In this document: positions 1-11,676 of the stretch, piece after piece
Position numbering within the stretch: position 1 is the stretch's first letter
Layout: each line of letters begins with the position of its first letter
Source of the DNA: Lingula anatina
Lineage: Eukaryota > Brachiopoda > Lingulata > Lingulida > Lingulidae
DNA length: 60,000 bases
NCBI RefSeq assembly: GCF_001039355.2
Contig: NW_019774303.1
Coordinates: forward strand, 272,131 to 332,130
Reading direction: 5' to 3'
Program-made: the position numbers and the translations under genes
The notes under the pieces: model-generated
Told to the model about the DNA's origin: nothing
Seen by the model: the letters and a program-made list of their open reading frames with translations, nothing else
Database searches by the model: none

Positions 1-670
1 TACACCATGCGTGTACAGGCCTATCTCCATACAAATATAAATGTTTACACTAATATGTTTGCCTGAATAGAAATAAAAATGTACTCACAGCTATCACAGA
101 TAGTTGCAGTAGATAGCTATGATCATATCAGTTCAGTCAGAGACATTGACAGCCAGTGATTCATTCTTTGCAATCATACTACAGATTGTGGAAAGCAGGT
201 TGAGAAGGTTTATATTTATTCAGACATTCTGCCGAGCTAATTATGTCTACCATAACTATAGGTATTATTGATTTAATCAATGCAGAAATCAATAGCAAGG
301 CAACAAAGTGTTTTTTCTTCATTACTGGTGTGAAATCAATATCATCTTTTGTTAAGCAGTTATACCCTTCCATGTGGTCTTAACTGCTCGTGCTAGAGTT
401 AACTGCTCGTGTAGAGTAAATACACATGGTACTGCTTTTAAATGTTAGAAGACAAAATGTGGCACTTTGCAATTTTTTGTTGGGGGGGGGGGGGATAGTA
501 GGTATTGTTTTTGTTAAATAGCAAAATTTTGACTTTTATTCTCCGGGTAGTTATCGTATCTTGAATGTATGTAAAATCTCAAACATGAACCTAAAAAAAT
601 CAATTCAAACTGTTTAGAAACATTATTTATAGCAATTGTGATGACCTCATCACTTCACTTACTTTTTTAG
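1..670. other. Upstream intron or flank, no gene seen
   Basis: AT-rich sequence with no convincing exon. It ends in a pyrimidine-rich acceptor (ttttttag) at the first recognised exon, whose first base completes a split codon, so at least one further 5' exon lies outside the window. A 13-base G run sits at 482-494. Confidence 0.6.
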
Positions 671-785
671 ATTAAAGAAGGAACATGAGAAGGTTCGACA
701 GCAAACAGTGAAGATAATCTTAGATGAGCAGAAACTGTCAGCAGAAGTAAACAAGCAGGAAGCAGAGGCCAAGCGAGTCAGACAG
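671..785 (+). CDS. AKAP2: AKAP2-like gene, exon a (coiled coil), 5' partial
   Basis: Acceptor ttttttag precedes the exon and donor gtgagc follows. It codes 38 complete residues starting LKKEHEKVRQQTVK and ending EAEAKRVRQ, a highly charged, Q/K/E-rich stretch expected to form a coiled coil. The first base belongs to a codon split with an unseen upstream exon; the exon ends in phase 0, matching the start of exon b. I cannot name a domain, although paralemmin-type N-terminal coils are similar in composition. Confidence 0.6.
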
Positions 786-1210
786 GTGAGCTAGCTGTTT
801 TAATAAACTGAAACAATAGCTGCATGGACTTCTTAGTGTAATACTCTATTATTAGTGTTAGACAGCTTAGCTGGCTTTTATGAAATATTGCAGTTAAAAA
901 ATTAGACATCTTGTTATGATACTGAATCACAGTGTAGTGAAGGGACATTATGGGGGTTACCGTTTTATCTTAATTCTCCCTTAGTTCTTTATACATGCAC
1001 ACTTTAGCTTGTGCTTATTATGTAAGGAGTACATGTATATTATTCAGAACATAATAAGAATAGTGGTGATGATTTATCATCCAAAACACATACTAAATCA
1101 AAATCAATTGTTTTCAGACACTCAGTATAAGTATGTGGTTCTTGATCAAAGTGAATTTACAAAGGAGAAATAGAGCATTTTCTCAGGGACCTGTATATAT
1201 GTCTCATTTA

Positions 1211-2041
1211 TACTGAACAAAAATATAAACGCACGAAACTAAAACGGTCAGTTGAAATGGATAATCATTAAATATGCCCAGGTTGATGGTTTATTTGTGA
1301 ACTGATGGATTTGTTTTGATCAAGTATGGTGGTCAGGGTTTCACTTGGCCGCTCCCCGTGAGTATACTCAAAGGTTCAGTTTTTCCACCCATAAGACTAA
1401 TGGAGCATGACGGAGTGGAGGTCAATCTGCAGGACCAATACACAGACACTCTCTACAGTCTAGGCAATAAAAGGACACACTAAAATGTGTATTTCTGTCA
1501 CTTGTCAACATGCCACAGACGTCTGGAATCATGAGGGAGCATGCCATTGGCATGCTCAATACTGGCTTGTCAGTAACAGAAGTTGCAGTATGCCTGAATG
1601 TGCATCATTCCTCTGTCAGCCATCTGAGAACACACTTCAGAGACACTGGTAGCATTAGGAACCACCCTCATGCACCATGTCACCCAACAAACACCTGTAG
1701 AATGTTCTGGATCTGAGTTTTCAGCCATCATGTTCCAGCTCTCGAAAATGTTCACCAACTGCAAGAAGCACTCCAGGAGAAATGGGATAATATCCCTTAG
1801 GCCTCTATTGACAACTTAGTGATGTCCATGCGCCGCTGGTGTACTGCTCTGCACAAATTTAATGGTGTCTGTGAACTCAGGATGTTGACCCCCATGGTGT
1901 ATTTGATGCCCTAACTCTTGGACTAAGCATTTAAACTTCCCCTAATGCTCTCAAAGTGATGTCTATTTGCCAAGAAAAATATGCTGTTATTTTTGGCTAT
2001 ATACTCTAGTTCCATATATGCGTTTATATTTTTGTTCAGTA
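1211..2041 (+). mobile_element. Tc1/mariner-superfamily transposon, internally deleted
   Basis: The two ends are perfect inverted repeats of at least 23 bp (left end tactgaacaaaaatataaac, right end its reverse complement), flanked on both sides by TA, the target duplication of this superfamily. At 831 bp it is about half the length of a full Tc1 element. Inside is a broken transposase. The terminal repeat closely resembles that of fish Tc1-like elements that begin TACTGAACAAAAATATAAACGC. Confidence 0.9.
1510..1875 (+). pseudogene. Tc1-like transposase remnant
   Basis: The reading frame opens MPQTSGIMREHAIGMLNTGL and continues through a helix-turn-helix (VTEVAVCLNVHHSSVSHL), the DNA-binding half of Tc1-like transposases. 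It hits a stop at 1714. From 1747 the same frame resembles the transposase C-terminus (LQEALQEKWDNIP, a stop at 1798-1800, then SMRRWCTALHKFNG). The catalytic DDE domain between these segments is missing, so the element cannot be autonomous. Alignment to the fish protein is from memory. Confidence 0.8.
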
Positions 2042-2390
2042 TAATTGTCTAGTAATTAAATGTATGATAATGGGCTAGACTGTCGCCTGAGGTCAGCAAA
2101 GGATTAAAGCCTCTGGTAACACAACTAAAAGCAGACAGCCTCGAGATGTTTATTGACTAATTAAAAAAAATGAAATGTGTTAGGTGAGACTTTTGTAATT
2201 CAACATGTTCTGCTTCACATTAACATGTTAGAAATATGCCATACATTTGTTCTGTATTATATAATACCACCAACAGTGATTGTTTTGGGAAAAACTGGTG
2301 AGATAAGAAAACAGCTTCAGTAAATTGAATATGATGCAGTGAGACAAGTCCAAGGCAATGGTTTTATTTATAAAGATGATTATATTTCAG

Positions 2391-2552
2391 GATGGCTCTG
2401 AGGAAGACAGCTCTTCTTATAAACCAGAGCCTAATGAAAAAGGATATCGTTACAATTGGGCTGTATCTCACATTAGACCTAAGTTGAAACTTGTTCTCAG
2501 CTTTGAAATTGAAAGTAGAACTTTGATTTGTTTCACGCCGTCTGTAGAGGAA
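2391..2552 (+). CDS. AKAP2: AKAP2-like gene, exon b
   Basis: Acceptor tatatttcag, donor gtaact, 54 codons, phase 0 to 0. The product starts DGSEEDSSSYKPEPNEKGYR and ends LICFTPSVEE. The first part is acidic and serine-rich; the second (LKLVLSFEIESRTLICF) looks like alternating beta-strand sequence. No domain recognised. The frame stays open past the donor, so the donor is chosen because SVEE then joins MLSLSKEHK of the next exon in phase. Confidence 0.6.
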
Positions 2553-3406
2553 GTAACTGCATGGTCAATAACCATAACTTGTTTTAAAAGTAAATATCAA
2601 TTTTTAAGTGAACTGCTTCTAATTTATTTTTTACAAAAATACACAAAACATTGAAATTTTTTCTGATCTTCACCCTGGCCAGCAACATAACATGTTATTA
2701 GCCGAGTCATCAAGCTGTTTGTCAGACATATTGCAAATATTTCCTGCCAATTTTCTGGAAAGTAATAACATATCGGCAACCATCCATAGGTCTGTTGTCA
2801 CTTCCAGTTGTCTTGTAATGTAATTGAGCACAAGCCGAGAGATATATGTATATATACTGCCATGATTGGATGTCAATTTGGCAGTCATTTGGGGCATGTA
2901 TTAATCTAGTGAGATTTCTGTTGTTCAGCTTGTGTTGATTGGGATTTGGAATTGATTTGTTCTAAATTGGTTTTCAAATGTCAAAACACCAAATAATCAA
3001 CAGTAAGTTTAGTCAAGAAGAAAAAATTCGAGTGCAGTTTGTCATTGTTAAGAGAACTTGATTTAGGTACACAAGCCAGAACCTAGTTTTTAATAGTGTA
3101 TAATGGGCACCTAACCAGTTACAGTGTAGAATAGGATATCAGCCCCTAACAGTGTATCTAGAACTCCAACTAGATTTATTTGTTTGGCGTCAGTAATGTC
3201 ATTTATTTGTTTCTTTTGTACCTCATATGATTTTTGGAGTGAGATATGCATGGCAATCTACCATGCTAAGTCTAGGGTAAAAGGTTTCTGGATTTTAGTT
3301 TTATAATTAAATACCGAAAAACATTCCTAAGGTTAACACTTAATCTTCTGTTCCAGTGAAATTACTTGCTTTTCATAACCTGCAGACATTACTTTTGCCA
3401 TTGCAG
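2553..3406. other. Intron, nothing notable seen
   Basis: AT-rich non-coding sequence between donor gtaact and acceptor ttgcag. No repeat or RNA gene recognised. Confidence 0.5.
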
Positions 3407-3482
3407 ATGCTATCTTTGTCCAAGGAGCACAAAGTTGTTCATGACCTTGACCCCTTCCACCAATTGTATGAGCAAAGGAAAG
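3407..3482 (+). CDS. AKAP2: AKAP2-like gene, exon c
   Basis: Acceptor ttgcag, donor gtgagg, 25 codons plus one base (phase 0 to 1). It codes MLSLSKEHKVVHDLDPFHQL and then YEQRK. The split codon G|AA is completed by exon d. No recognised domain. Confidence 0.6.
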
Positions 3483-3841
3483 GTGAGGTCCAAAGAGAAC
3501 TTACATGTATTTCACAATATTGTACTCTTCATTTTATCACAGCGACATAGAAAAAAAGTGTAACTCTATATAAAGAAACCCAACAGATATTATCATAACA
3601 TTTTGCTTATGATAACACCTATTAGAGTATTTTGATAAAACAGTTAACAAGTAGATGGTGCAAAAGGTATTTTCATGATTTCCCCATGCTTTTATTTTAT
3701 CTTTGAAGCAAAAGAAAATGTCTTAGTACTTGCTGCAATATGAAACAAATGGAAAAGAGCCTTTGCATTCGGCTTACTTTTGATTGTCACAGAATGAAGG
3801 ATTGATCACATTAAACAATTGTGCTTTCTATTACTTTGCAG
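3483..3841. other. Intron, nothing notable seen
   Basis: Short AT-rich intron. The open frame before 3842 is read-through of the intron, not exon. Confidence 0.5.
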
Positions 3842-4138
3842 AAGCAAAAGAAAATGGAACGGAACTCCCTGTCAGTGAAAGGAAAGTGGAGATCCCCTTT
3901 GTTTTTGATCCTTTCGACAAAGTCAGTTTTGAAAAGCCCAGAATAAAAGGAGAAGATATTTTCAACCTGCGCAAACAAGCAGAAGCAGAGGAAACATGGG
4001 GCGGCGCAAGCAAAGCACAAGTGTGCAATGATTATGGTTTTGATGACAATTTTGTGAATACGTGGGCTCCTAGAGAGGCTCTAACTACACCAGATGATGT
4101 GTTTGGGGAAGAGGACACTGTGTTTAAAACAGTGCCAG
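3842..4138 (+). CDS. AKAP2: AKAP2-like gene, exon d
   Basis: Acceptor ttgcag, donor gtttgt, 297 bp, phase 1 to 1. The product begins EAKENGTELPVSERKVEIPF, passes through VFDPFDKVSFEKPRIKGEDI and an EAEETWGG stretch, and ends FGEEDTVFKTVP. Acidic and aromatic-rich. Homology beyond the locus not recognised. Confidence 0.65.
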
Positions 4139-4475
4139 GTTTGTTGAAAATCAAAAATGCTCTTTGCCAGGCAGATAAAAATTTTGTCTAACCATTTGCT
4201 GTATAACTTTGGCCTGGTGTGGTTTTCAGATTAGTAAAATATTTTTTTAGAATTAAAATAAGATACACCAAGAGTGGAAAACTATAAATATTGTTATTTG
4301 TGGTAACTTATAGTTTTGAAACCTCTGGACAGGTTAGTTGTTGTTCTTGAAACCGACAAGAGATGTGCAGCATTTATATTGGATTGAGTTATATTTCTGG
4401 ATGTAGGAGAAAAAAAAACACTGTGAAACTTTCTAGTTTATTTAGTACATCTGCAGTTAAAGTGTGTATTTTCAG
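4139..4475. other. Intron, nothing notable seen
   Basis: AT-rich intron between donor gtttgt and acceptor tttcag. Confidence 0.5.
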
Positions 4476-4612
4476 TGTCTCTGGATGAGGATGAACTGTG
4501 GTGTTCCATTCCTGACCTGACTGGGGAGGAAGTGCAATCACTCAACCAGCAGTGGGACAGTGTCAAAACACAGGAGGAGGCTCTCCAGCAGGGAGGAGAC
4601 CAGCTAGTCTTT
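4476..4612 (+). CDS. AKAP2: AKAP2-like gene, exon e
   Basis: Acceptor tattttcag, donor gtaagt, 137 bp, phase 1 to 0. It codes (V)SLDEDELWCSIPDLTGEE, then VQSLNQQWDSVKTQEEALQQ and ends GGDQLVF. A CSIPDLT segment resembles the KSVPDLT core of the repeats in the giant exon. Phase 0 at the end matches the giant exon at 13121, giving LVF|KNPADY. Confidence 0.65.
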
Positions 4613-4663
4613 GTAAGTTGCTTGTGTACTCCAGTATGATGTTAGGTGCTATGTTTTTTATAT

Positions 4664-4705
4664 CTGTCTGTCTGTCTGTCTGTCCGTCTGTCTGTCTGTC
4701 TGTCT
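4664..4705. repeat. (CTGT)n tetranucleotide microsatellite
   Basis: About ten tandem ctgt units with one variant unit (ctgtccgt), just inside the intron after exon e. Confidence 0.9.
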
Positions 4706-7700
4706 GATGACTCAAAGCTGTCAGGTCATCTTATCTCACAATTGCCAGTCAGTTCCATTGGGACTCTTCAATAAGATAATTCTGATAGGCATTGGAAGAT
4801 TTTTTATTGTCAAAATTAAGCAAGTTAATATGTTTGTGATTGTGGCATTGTGCAAAATATGTTGGGTTGAAAAAACATGTTTTATTACCAAACATAATTT
4901 TTTAGGTTTTGACTCAATAGTTAGTAAAACATTTGCAGTTCAGTAGTACAGAAGTTCCATCTATCTGATATTAATTTCCTGTCCCTTCTTACGCAGTTTG
5001 ATGCATCACTGTTTTTTCTTTTGACTACATTTGGAATTTATAGAACTGTTTCATTTAGCTTCACACTGTGTCACTGTCATGGTAAGATTGATCAAAACAT
5101 TGACTTTTGCAAATCTCAAGTATGAAAACCGGTCATATTGCATTATTGTAATGGGAATGTGTAGAGTATATATTTTTCAACAAAACTATATTTTATTAGC
5201 TTCAAGTGACAATTCATTAATGGCAAATTTTTGTTCAACTTTGTGTTTTTTTTTAAATGAATATGAAGCTAAGCTGAATTTGCCATTTACATGAAAGTAA
5301 TGTTTTGATAAAGTTTGGATATGTCGTTTAGTTTTTCATACTGTTGCAAGAAAACATTCATATAGTTGCAAGAAAACATCTAGTGTAAAAAGTTCTGTAG
5401 CACTATACCATTTTTTTACCGACATTCTGTGTTTCTCAACATATTGTAATCTATCATCTGTGCCTGACATCACAGTGGCCATATTTTTATTGAAGTTGTG
5501 AAGTTATGAAGTTTTTCACAAAGTAGCACTTACGAGGCTTTGATTTCCCATTGGTCTTAAGCCCTGTGCAAGTTGCATTTGCTGAATGTCCATAGCCACA
5601 GTAGTACATGATCAAAAATTGATGGTGATTGTGCCGTTAAGCATTAAATAAAATAAGATTAAAATTTTTATAGTTTCATTATTGACAAAAACATATTTTG
5701 TGTACTATCGTCTTAAACACCATAGAAGGAAAATCATATTCATTTTAAAATTTACCTAAATGATTCATAGGATTAAAATACAGCTCAATGCAGCTTAAAA
5801 AACCAGACTAATCAGATTAGTTACTTAACATTCATTGCATGTCTACTCTGGGTATTAATAGTGTACTTAGAACATAGTTTTTCACTGAACATATTTACTA
5901 CTAACTTAAAGACCATTTGAATGAAATTCTTGTGATAAATATCACTATCTGTTTGAAGTACCACCTATTAAAGGATTATTTTATGTAAATTGACTGTGAG
6001 TCATTTCATGCAGCTGCCAGAGGCAATTTGAAAAAAATATATAGAATCCAATACACTTTTAACAAATACCCATGCAATTATTTTTTACAATAGAAACCTT
6101 TGATTTTTCTCAGTGACAGGGTTTAAGCTATCAAACTTGTCTGTTTGTAAATTTATCAAGCAACTAAATAATATCTTAAGACTTTGGGCCAATTTAATAA
6201 TACATAATTATAGAAAAGTTCAGTATTTATGTAAAATTTCCCTAAGCTAAACTGCATGGGTTTGATTCATTGGCTCATGTCCTGCATTCAAGGCACCTAG
6301 GGTGGAAAATAATTGACTTTGGGGCCATGCTATATAGTGCTGCTATCTGTTGGCCAACTAAAATCCCCATTTTCAATACAATCAATACTTAGTGTTGATT
6401 TTAGTTCCCAGATCATAATTGCTCACATGCATGAATGGGCATCTTGTTTGGTTAGGCATACTTATCATGTGAGCACACCTATTTGTGCTAAAGGAAGGTT
6501 CAACAGCAACTTTTATTATATTATGGAAAGTATAAAATAGGGACATTATAAACTTAACTGTACACGATTGAAGAATTATCAAAGGATGTTAACATTTGGG
6601 TGAGGCTTGAATCAGTGAGGCAGGGTCATGGATAGCAGTTCACTGTAGTGAAGAGGTAAGCTGGAATTGCAAGAATAATTTCATTTCTTTGTCTGAATTG
6701 AGACATGGGATAAATTTTTGTGTTCATACTTTAATTTTCAAGCTAGGTTCAAGCTTAGGTGGGAGTTTAGGAATGCACCCAGGGTAATTTAAGGCAACTG
6801 TGAGACAGAGTATGCACCTGTATTTTAGACACATTGTAAACATTTAAGTCTCTCTTTTTCCTTTGGTTAAGATCTATATAAACATGTTAAATTAACATTA
6901 CTGATGTAAAGTGTTTAAGAAATGGGCATGAGTTAATGTTGCATGAATGGCAGTATCCTACACATATATTAAACATACACTTTGACATCAAGGCGTGGGT
7001 ACCAGTAGACCTCATTAAGTAAAAGCTTACCTTCCTGTATTGATTAGATATTTCTTTATATAAACAGATTGGGTAAGTAACATTGGAATGTCTCCGCATG
7101 TCAACTCAGGTACTTAATAGTATTGTAAGTCTTTTATGCTAATCAATCTGTATGGACTTGTTTGGAGACTTAGTTTAAGGCTTAAAATGATAAGGACTGT
7201 TTATCAAATTTTCAAAACCCATATAGATTTAGGTGTCGACTGTGTGACTTCATGATAAATTTCATTATAAAAGTCAAAGTATGATGCTTTTAAAGAGTGC
7301 TAAAAATCCGATGATGCTTGAAGCAGTGTTTGAATCATGAGAATGCTTTTGTAATAGAACTATGAATTGCTGTTGAGAACTGATAATATTCAACTTTATT
7401 TGAAAAAGGTTGTGCACTGAAGTTTAAGGAAATGGAGACCATGCAGAATATGTGTTCTCAATATTTTGCTTTTTATTTTTCCTACAATGAAAATACATTT
7501 GAAATTAGGCCATGTTGTAGGTCATTCTAAATTCAAAATACCATAAATTACATATTTTCTTCTTGTATAAACATGCACAGTTACTGGTATGCCAAATTCA
7601 ATACTTGGGCCTTTACTGATAAAGCCAGCATCATTCATTTATTATTTAGTAATTCCACAATTTATTACACAGGTACATTATAAGTCAAAACATTTTGCTA

Positions 7701-7871
7701 CCTTTGTTGTTGTACACTTTTTGGCAAAAGTAATCAGAAGATTAAGGGGGGGTCAGGCTGTTCTTAAGAAATCAGATTATATTTGATTTGGTTTTCTGCT
7801 TTCATTGCTTTACCAATGCTATATGATTAAACACTTACAAAATAGCAAGATGGGAACTTAAATTTACACAG

Positions 7872-7890
7872 TTTTTTTTTTTTTTTTTTT
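7872..7890. repeat. Poly-T run
   Basis: Uninterrupted run of 19 T. Confidence 0.8.
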
Positions 7891-8032
7891 GGTTTGAGCT
7901 GCTTCTTTACAATACAATAAAGTAAATGAGGCTTGAGATTCAATATAAGGTTTTGAGTGCTTTGTTAGGTTTTAAAAAAGAGTATTCTAAAAAAAACTGA
8001 TATAATGAGTAATAATATGGATTGAGTAACTA

Positions 8033-11000
8033 CCCCTGGATATTGAGCTGACGCTTTGTCTCATCTATTTTAGATGATTATCTGTGATTTGGTTGTCATT
8101 GAAAGCCATTTTATGTCTTAGTGACTTCCTCTATTTTTTAAACAGCTGAAGGGCCTGAGATAGAAGAACGTAGGCACGTAATGACTTTTTAAAACATATA
8201 AATGCTCCATGCATCAGCAAAGGTTATCTTGTTGTATTTTTTTTCCTCAAAAAAGTCGTTCAGCCATTATGCTTTGTAAGGTCAGAGAAGATGAGAAAGT
8301 AAATAGGTCTGGCGTGATTTTTTTTTTAATAAAGCTGAAAAGGTTGTAAAAGCAAAGTCCAATTTATGAAATAGAGAAAGACAATTTTGAAAAATTAGGT
8401 GGTCAGGATATTTCCTTTATTAAAATATCGTACCCAAAATTGGATTCTTAAACAACAATTTCCAAGCATAAGTTGAATCTTGATAAAGTGGCAGACTGAA
8501 AAGCTTATCTAGATGAAGCAATGGTTACAAGTAGGAGTGTAGAAAGCCTTGACTAGTAAGATCATACATGAGTTTGTTATGCAGAGGGCCATCCATATTA
8601 CCAGCACACTAGAGCTGACAGGGAAGTAACCCAGTGAGTCTTTGATACTGTGAAATAAACTTTTTGTATACAAGAATGGTTTTGACTAGCTTTGTGAAAT
8701 ATAAGAATATTTAAAGGATTGTGTTACATTGTTATGTAGAGTTTAGTTTAAGAGCTGTATACATCAGATAAATACTGAAGTCAACACCATTGGGTAAGTT
8801 TCGTATAGACAATTAATATTTAAACAATGCTTTTTGGAGTATTTGGCGGTTTTAAAAGTTAGCTAATCAGTGATGTGTGAAGAGGTACACCTCTATGTGA
8901 AAGGAAGGTCAGTTTTCCAATGACCTGTTGTCCAGCTATATAGCCTTCTTTGAGACCTACTGGATAAATGTAGTCTTCCGTAAAAGGCACAGTTCATTTA
9001 GAGGTAAAGTTGCTAAAGATGGTGCACATTTGGCATTTGCAAGTAGTTATATTAGAATATTTACAACAGAGAAATAAATGTGGACTTCATTATGTGGATA
9101 AAAGGTTGAAATAATATGTAAACTATGTAATGTCCAGAGACATTAGCCAGAACAGTATGTTACAAAGAAATGATAGATTTTATTACTTACCATCTACCTT
9201 TACCTTGCATGTCAGATATTTGGCATGGCTCTTGTGCTCAGTCTTCTAATGATTTGTAATAAATGCTCATTAATGGCACACAATCTTGTTCAAAATAAGA
9301 AACAAATAGCGGAAAATAAAGAATATTTATGAGTAAATCTGCACAACATTCTGATTATATTAGCCTTCTATTTGGTCAAGTCATAGACAGGTAAGGAAGT
9401 TTGGACTTGAGCACAGAATGTTCTAGGTGCATGACATCCATCTTGCAAGTACATTTGTCAAACAAGGACCTATTCTGGTCACCACTGCTAAAAATAACTA
9501 GAAAAGAGTTGGGTATTTGGTCAGCAAACCTGAAGGAACACCTTGATAAGCAGTTTTGTGAACACCTGGAATTGGAAACCTGTCTGACTAGTTATTCAAA
9601 GCATTATCCTTGGTTTGGGACACATTCTGAACAACACTCCTATACTTCATGTTGAGCCTGTCCCAGTAAAAGATAAACCAGAAATATGTCATTCTGGTTG
9701 TACTTCAAAAAAAAAAATTAATCAGTATTAGAAATTAATCTAGCCAAATTAACATAGCCAAGAGTCTTATAATATGATTATGGTGACAGACATGATTGGC
9801 AATAATTTCCATGTGCAGGACTCCATGATATCACTATTTTCCATAATCTGAAAGAGAGCGAGAGCAATATTTAACAAAATCTTTACAAAAAAAAATTATT
9901 TAATTTTTAAAAAAATGCCCAGCACACCCCAGGAAACACTTGCAAGCCCCTTGAAGATGACTAAGGCAACCATGAGCATCTGAGAGGTGACCGGAAAGAT
10001 GACTGACCAGTTCACCTGTAGTTAACACCTGTGAGAAAACAGGAAAACTAACCAAAGTTATGGAAGGCACTATTAATTTGTGCAACCAATTAATTTATTA
10101 CTAAAGACATGAGTTGAATTTTTGGTAGTGACGCATAAAGGGGAACTTAATAAAATGAAAAGATTTGGAAGTCCTTTCATTATAAGTTGGACATTCAGCC
10201 AGAATAAGGCAAGGTATGTACAACACAGTCAGTAGTAGGTGATACTGTACTGCTCTCAAGTTAGAAAAGTTTTAGTGATTTTGTAGACTGTTTATAATGT
10301 TGATTTAAAGGGGATTCATTTTTGGTTGTACTTTCAAGTTTAAACTTTTTTCTTTTTTTCTAGTTGTATCACCTTTAATTTTAATTTTTATTTTCAACTA
10401 AGTATCTTAATATTTTTCTGCAAATTAGTTGTTTCAGAGGCTGTTTGTAACCTTATAATTTATTTTTTTTCTTTTTTAACGCTTGCACAATTTTCTTTGT
10501 ATTTAAATGCACATTATACATTTATAGCTGCTGTTAACAGTAGAAATTTTATAGTAACCATTTAAAGCATATAATCTGAATGGCAGCAACTTGAAAGAGA
10601 ATGTCACTAAAGCCCCATTTAATGTGCATTTATCTCTTAAACTTTATATCCACAAAAGTTAACCCAGACTAGTGACAGTGTTTAAGTATATTATGTAAAA
10701 TAAACTGAGATGATATCATTAGACAGGCTGCAGGTCGGAGGCAGGTTATAGCTACATGTGGAGTACTGCAAGTGAAGGTAATACAAATTTAATGTGCACA
10801 GCATGGGTAGAGGCTTGCATTAGAACCCCTTTATTTTTCATCGGTGATAATGTGTTATTATGCATTGAATGATATCAGTGAATTGGCTTAAATGATCATG
10901 ATGCGTGTTTTGTTTTTTGATATGAGTAATGATAGCCTTCACATGGACTATACACCAATCATAAGTTACTTTGCCCAATTTGTAGCAGACACCTGTAGTT

Positions 11001-11623
11001 GATGGTTATTTAGTGTAGCTTTTTTATGTAATTTATACTTCTGATTGTATGGCATGATATTATCAGATCTGGCAGTGTAAATTGTTAAGAAGTAGTTTTC
11101 AAAAAATATGTTTATGTTAAGACTAACAGAAAATAACTGAGTAGTTTTGAATTATTTTGAAAGTAGGATATTGTATTTTTAAAAATGTTATGACCTAAAA
11201 GCACAAGTCAGAAGATTTTACTTGTCTTAAAATATCATCAGTTTTAATACCTTGTAGCAAAAATGAAAATGGAATGACAATTAATGCAGTAAATATGTTT
11301 TTGAAATGGTGGATGTGTAGCATTTCAACACGTTCTTCCATGCCTAAGGCAGAGGATCTTTGACCTTAAAACATTTTGTTTTAATGCATAGAAAATAGGC
11401 AGGTCTGTACTTTATGCAGAACAGTTTAACCTCAATTTACATGTAAGATTTGCATGAGTTTTATTTTTACCACAAGCGGTTCAGTTTCTGTTTTATGAAC
11501 TGTATACAGGCAGAGCTGATTAATTCATAAACGAGATGGCATGCAGATTGTTGTAATTCGCTGGTTGTTTTATACACATCTGGTTAAACGACTGAACAAT
11601 ACTGCCTGTTGCTTTTTGTACAG
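8033..11623. other. Intron inside copy A
   Basis: AT-rich, no exon recognised. A minus-strand open frame around 9900-10085 has a counterpart at 24048-24242 in copy B, but no splice sites or family match support it. Confidence 0.5.
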
Positions 11624-11676
11624 TTAAGGCTCAGAAGATGTTTAGACGCAGGAAAGTTGTTCTGGGGGTATCAAAG
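11624..11676 (+). CDS. AKAP2: AKAP2-like gene, alternative first coding exon MFRRRK (copy A)
   Basis: A 53-bp exon with a strong acceptor (gctttttgtacag) and donor gttagt. Fifty-three bases cannot sit between exon e (ends phase 0) and the giant exon (starts phase 0) without a frameshift. It does contain ATG at 11638, which reads MFRRRKVVLGVSK and joins KNPADY in frame. It therefore looks like a spliced exon holding the end of a 5' UTR and an alternative start; its own upstream UTR exon was not located. The exon is identical in copy B. Confidence 0.6.

Larger units (their letters stand above)
786..2390. other. Intron holding a Tc1-like element
   Basis: Non-coding between donor gtgagc and acceptor tatatttcag. 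Its main content is the Tc1-like transposon remnant at 1211-2041. Confidence 0.6.
4613..8032. other. Intron, 5' part, single copy
   Basis: Long AT-rich intron segment before the duplicated block. Contains the CTGT microsatellite and a 19-base T run at 7872-7890. Small open frames here have no splice context and look like chance. Confidence 0.5.

Noticed and set aside
9900-10085. Minus-strand open frame present in both copies (also 24048-24242)
   Set aside because: No acceptor or donor framing, no family resemblance; it is open in both only because the copies are alleles.
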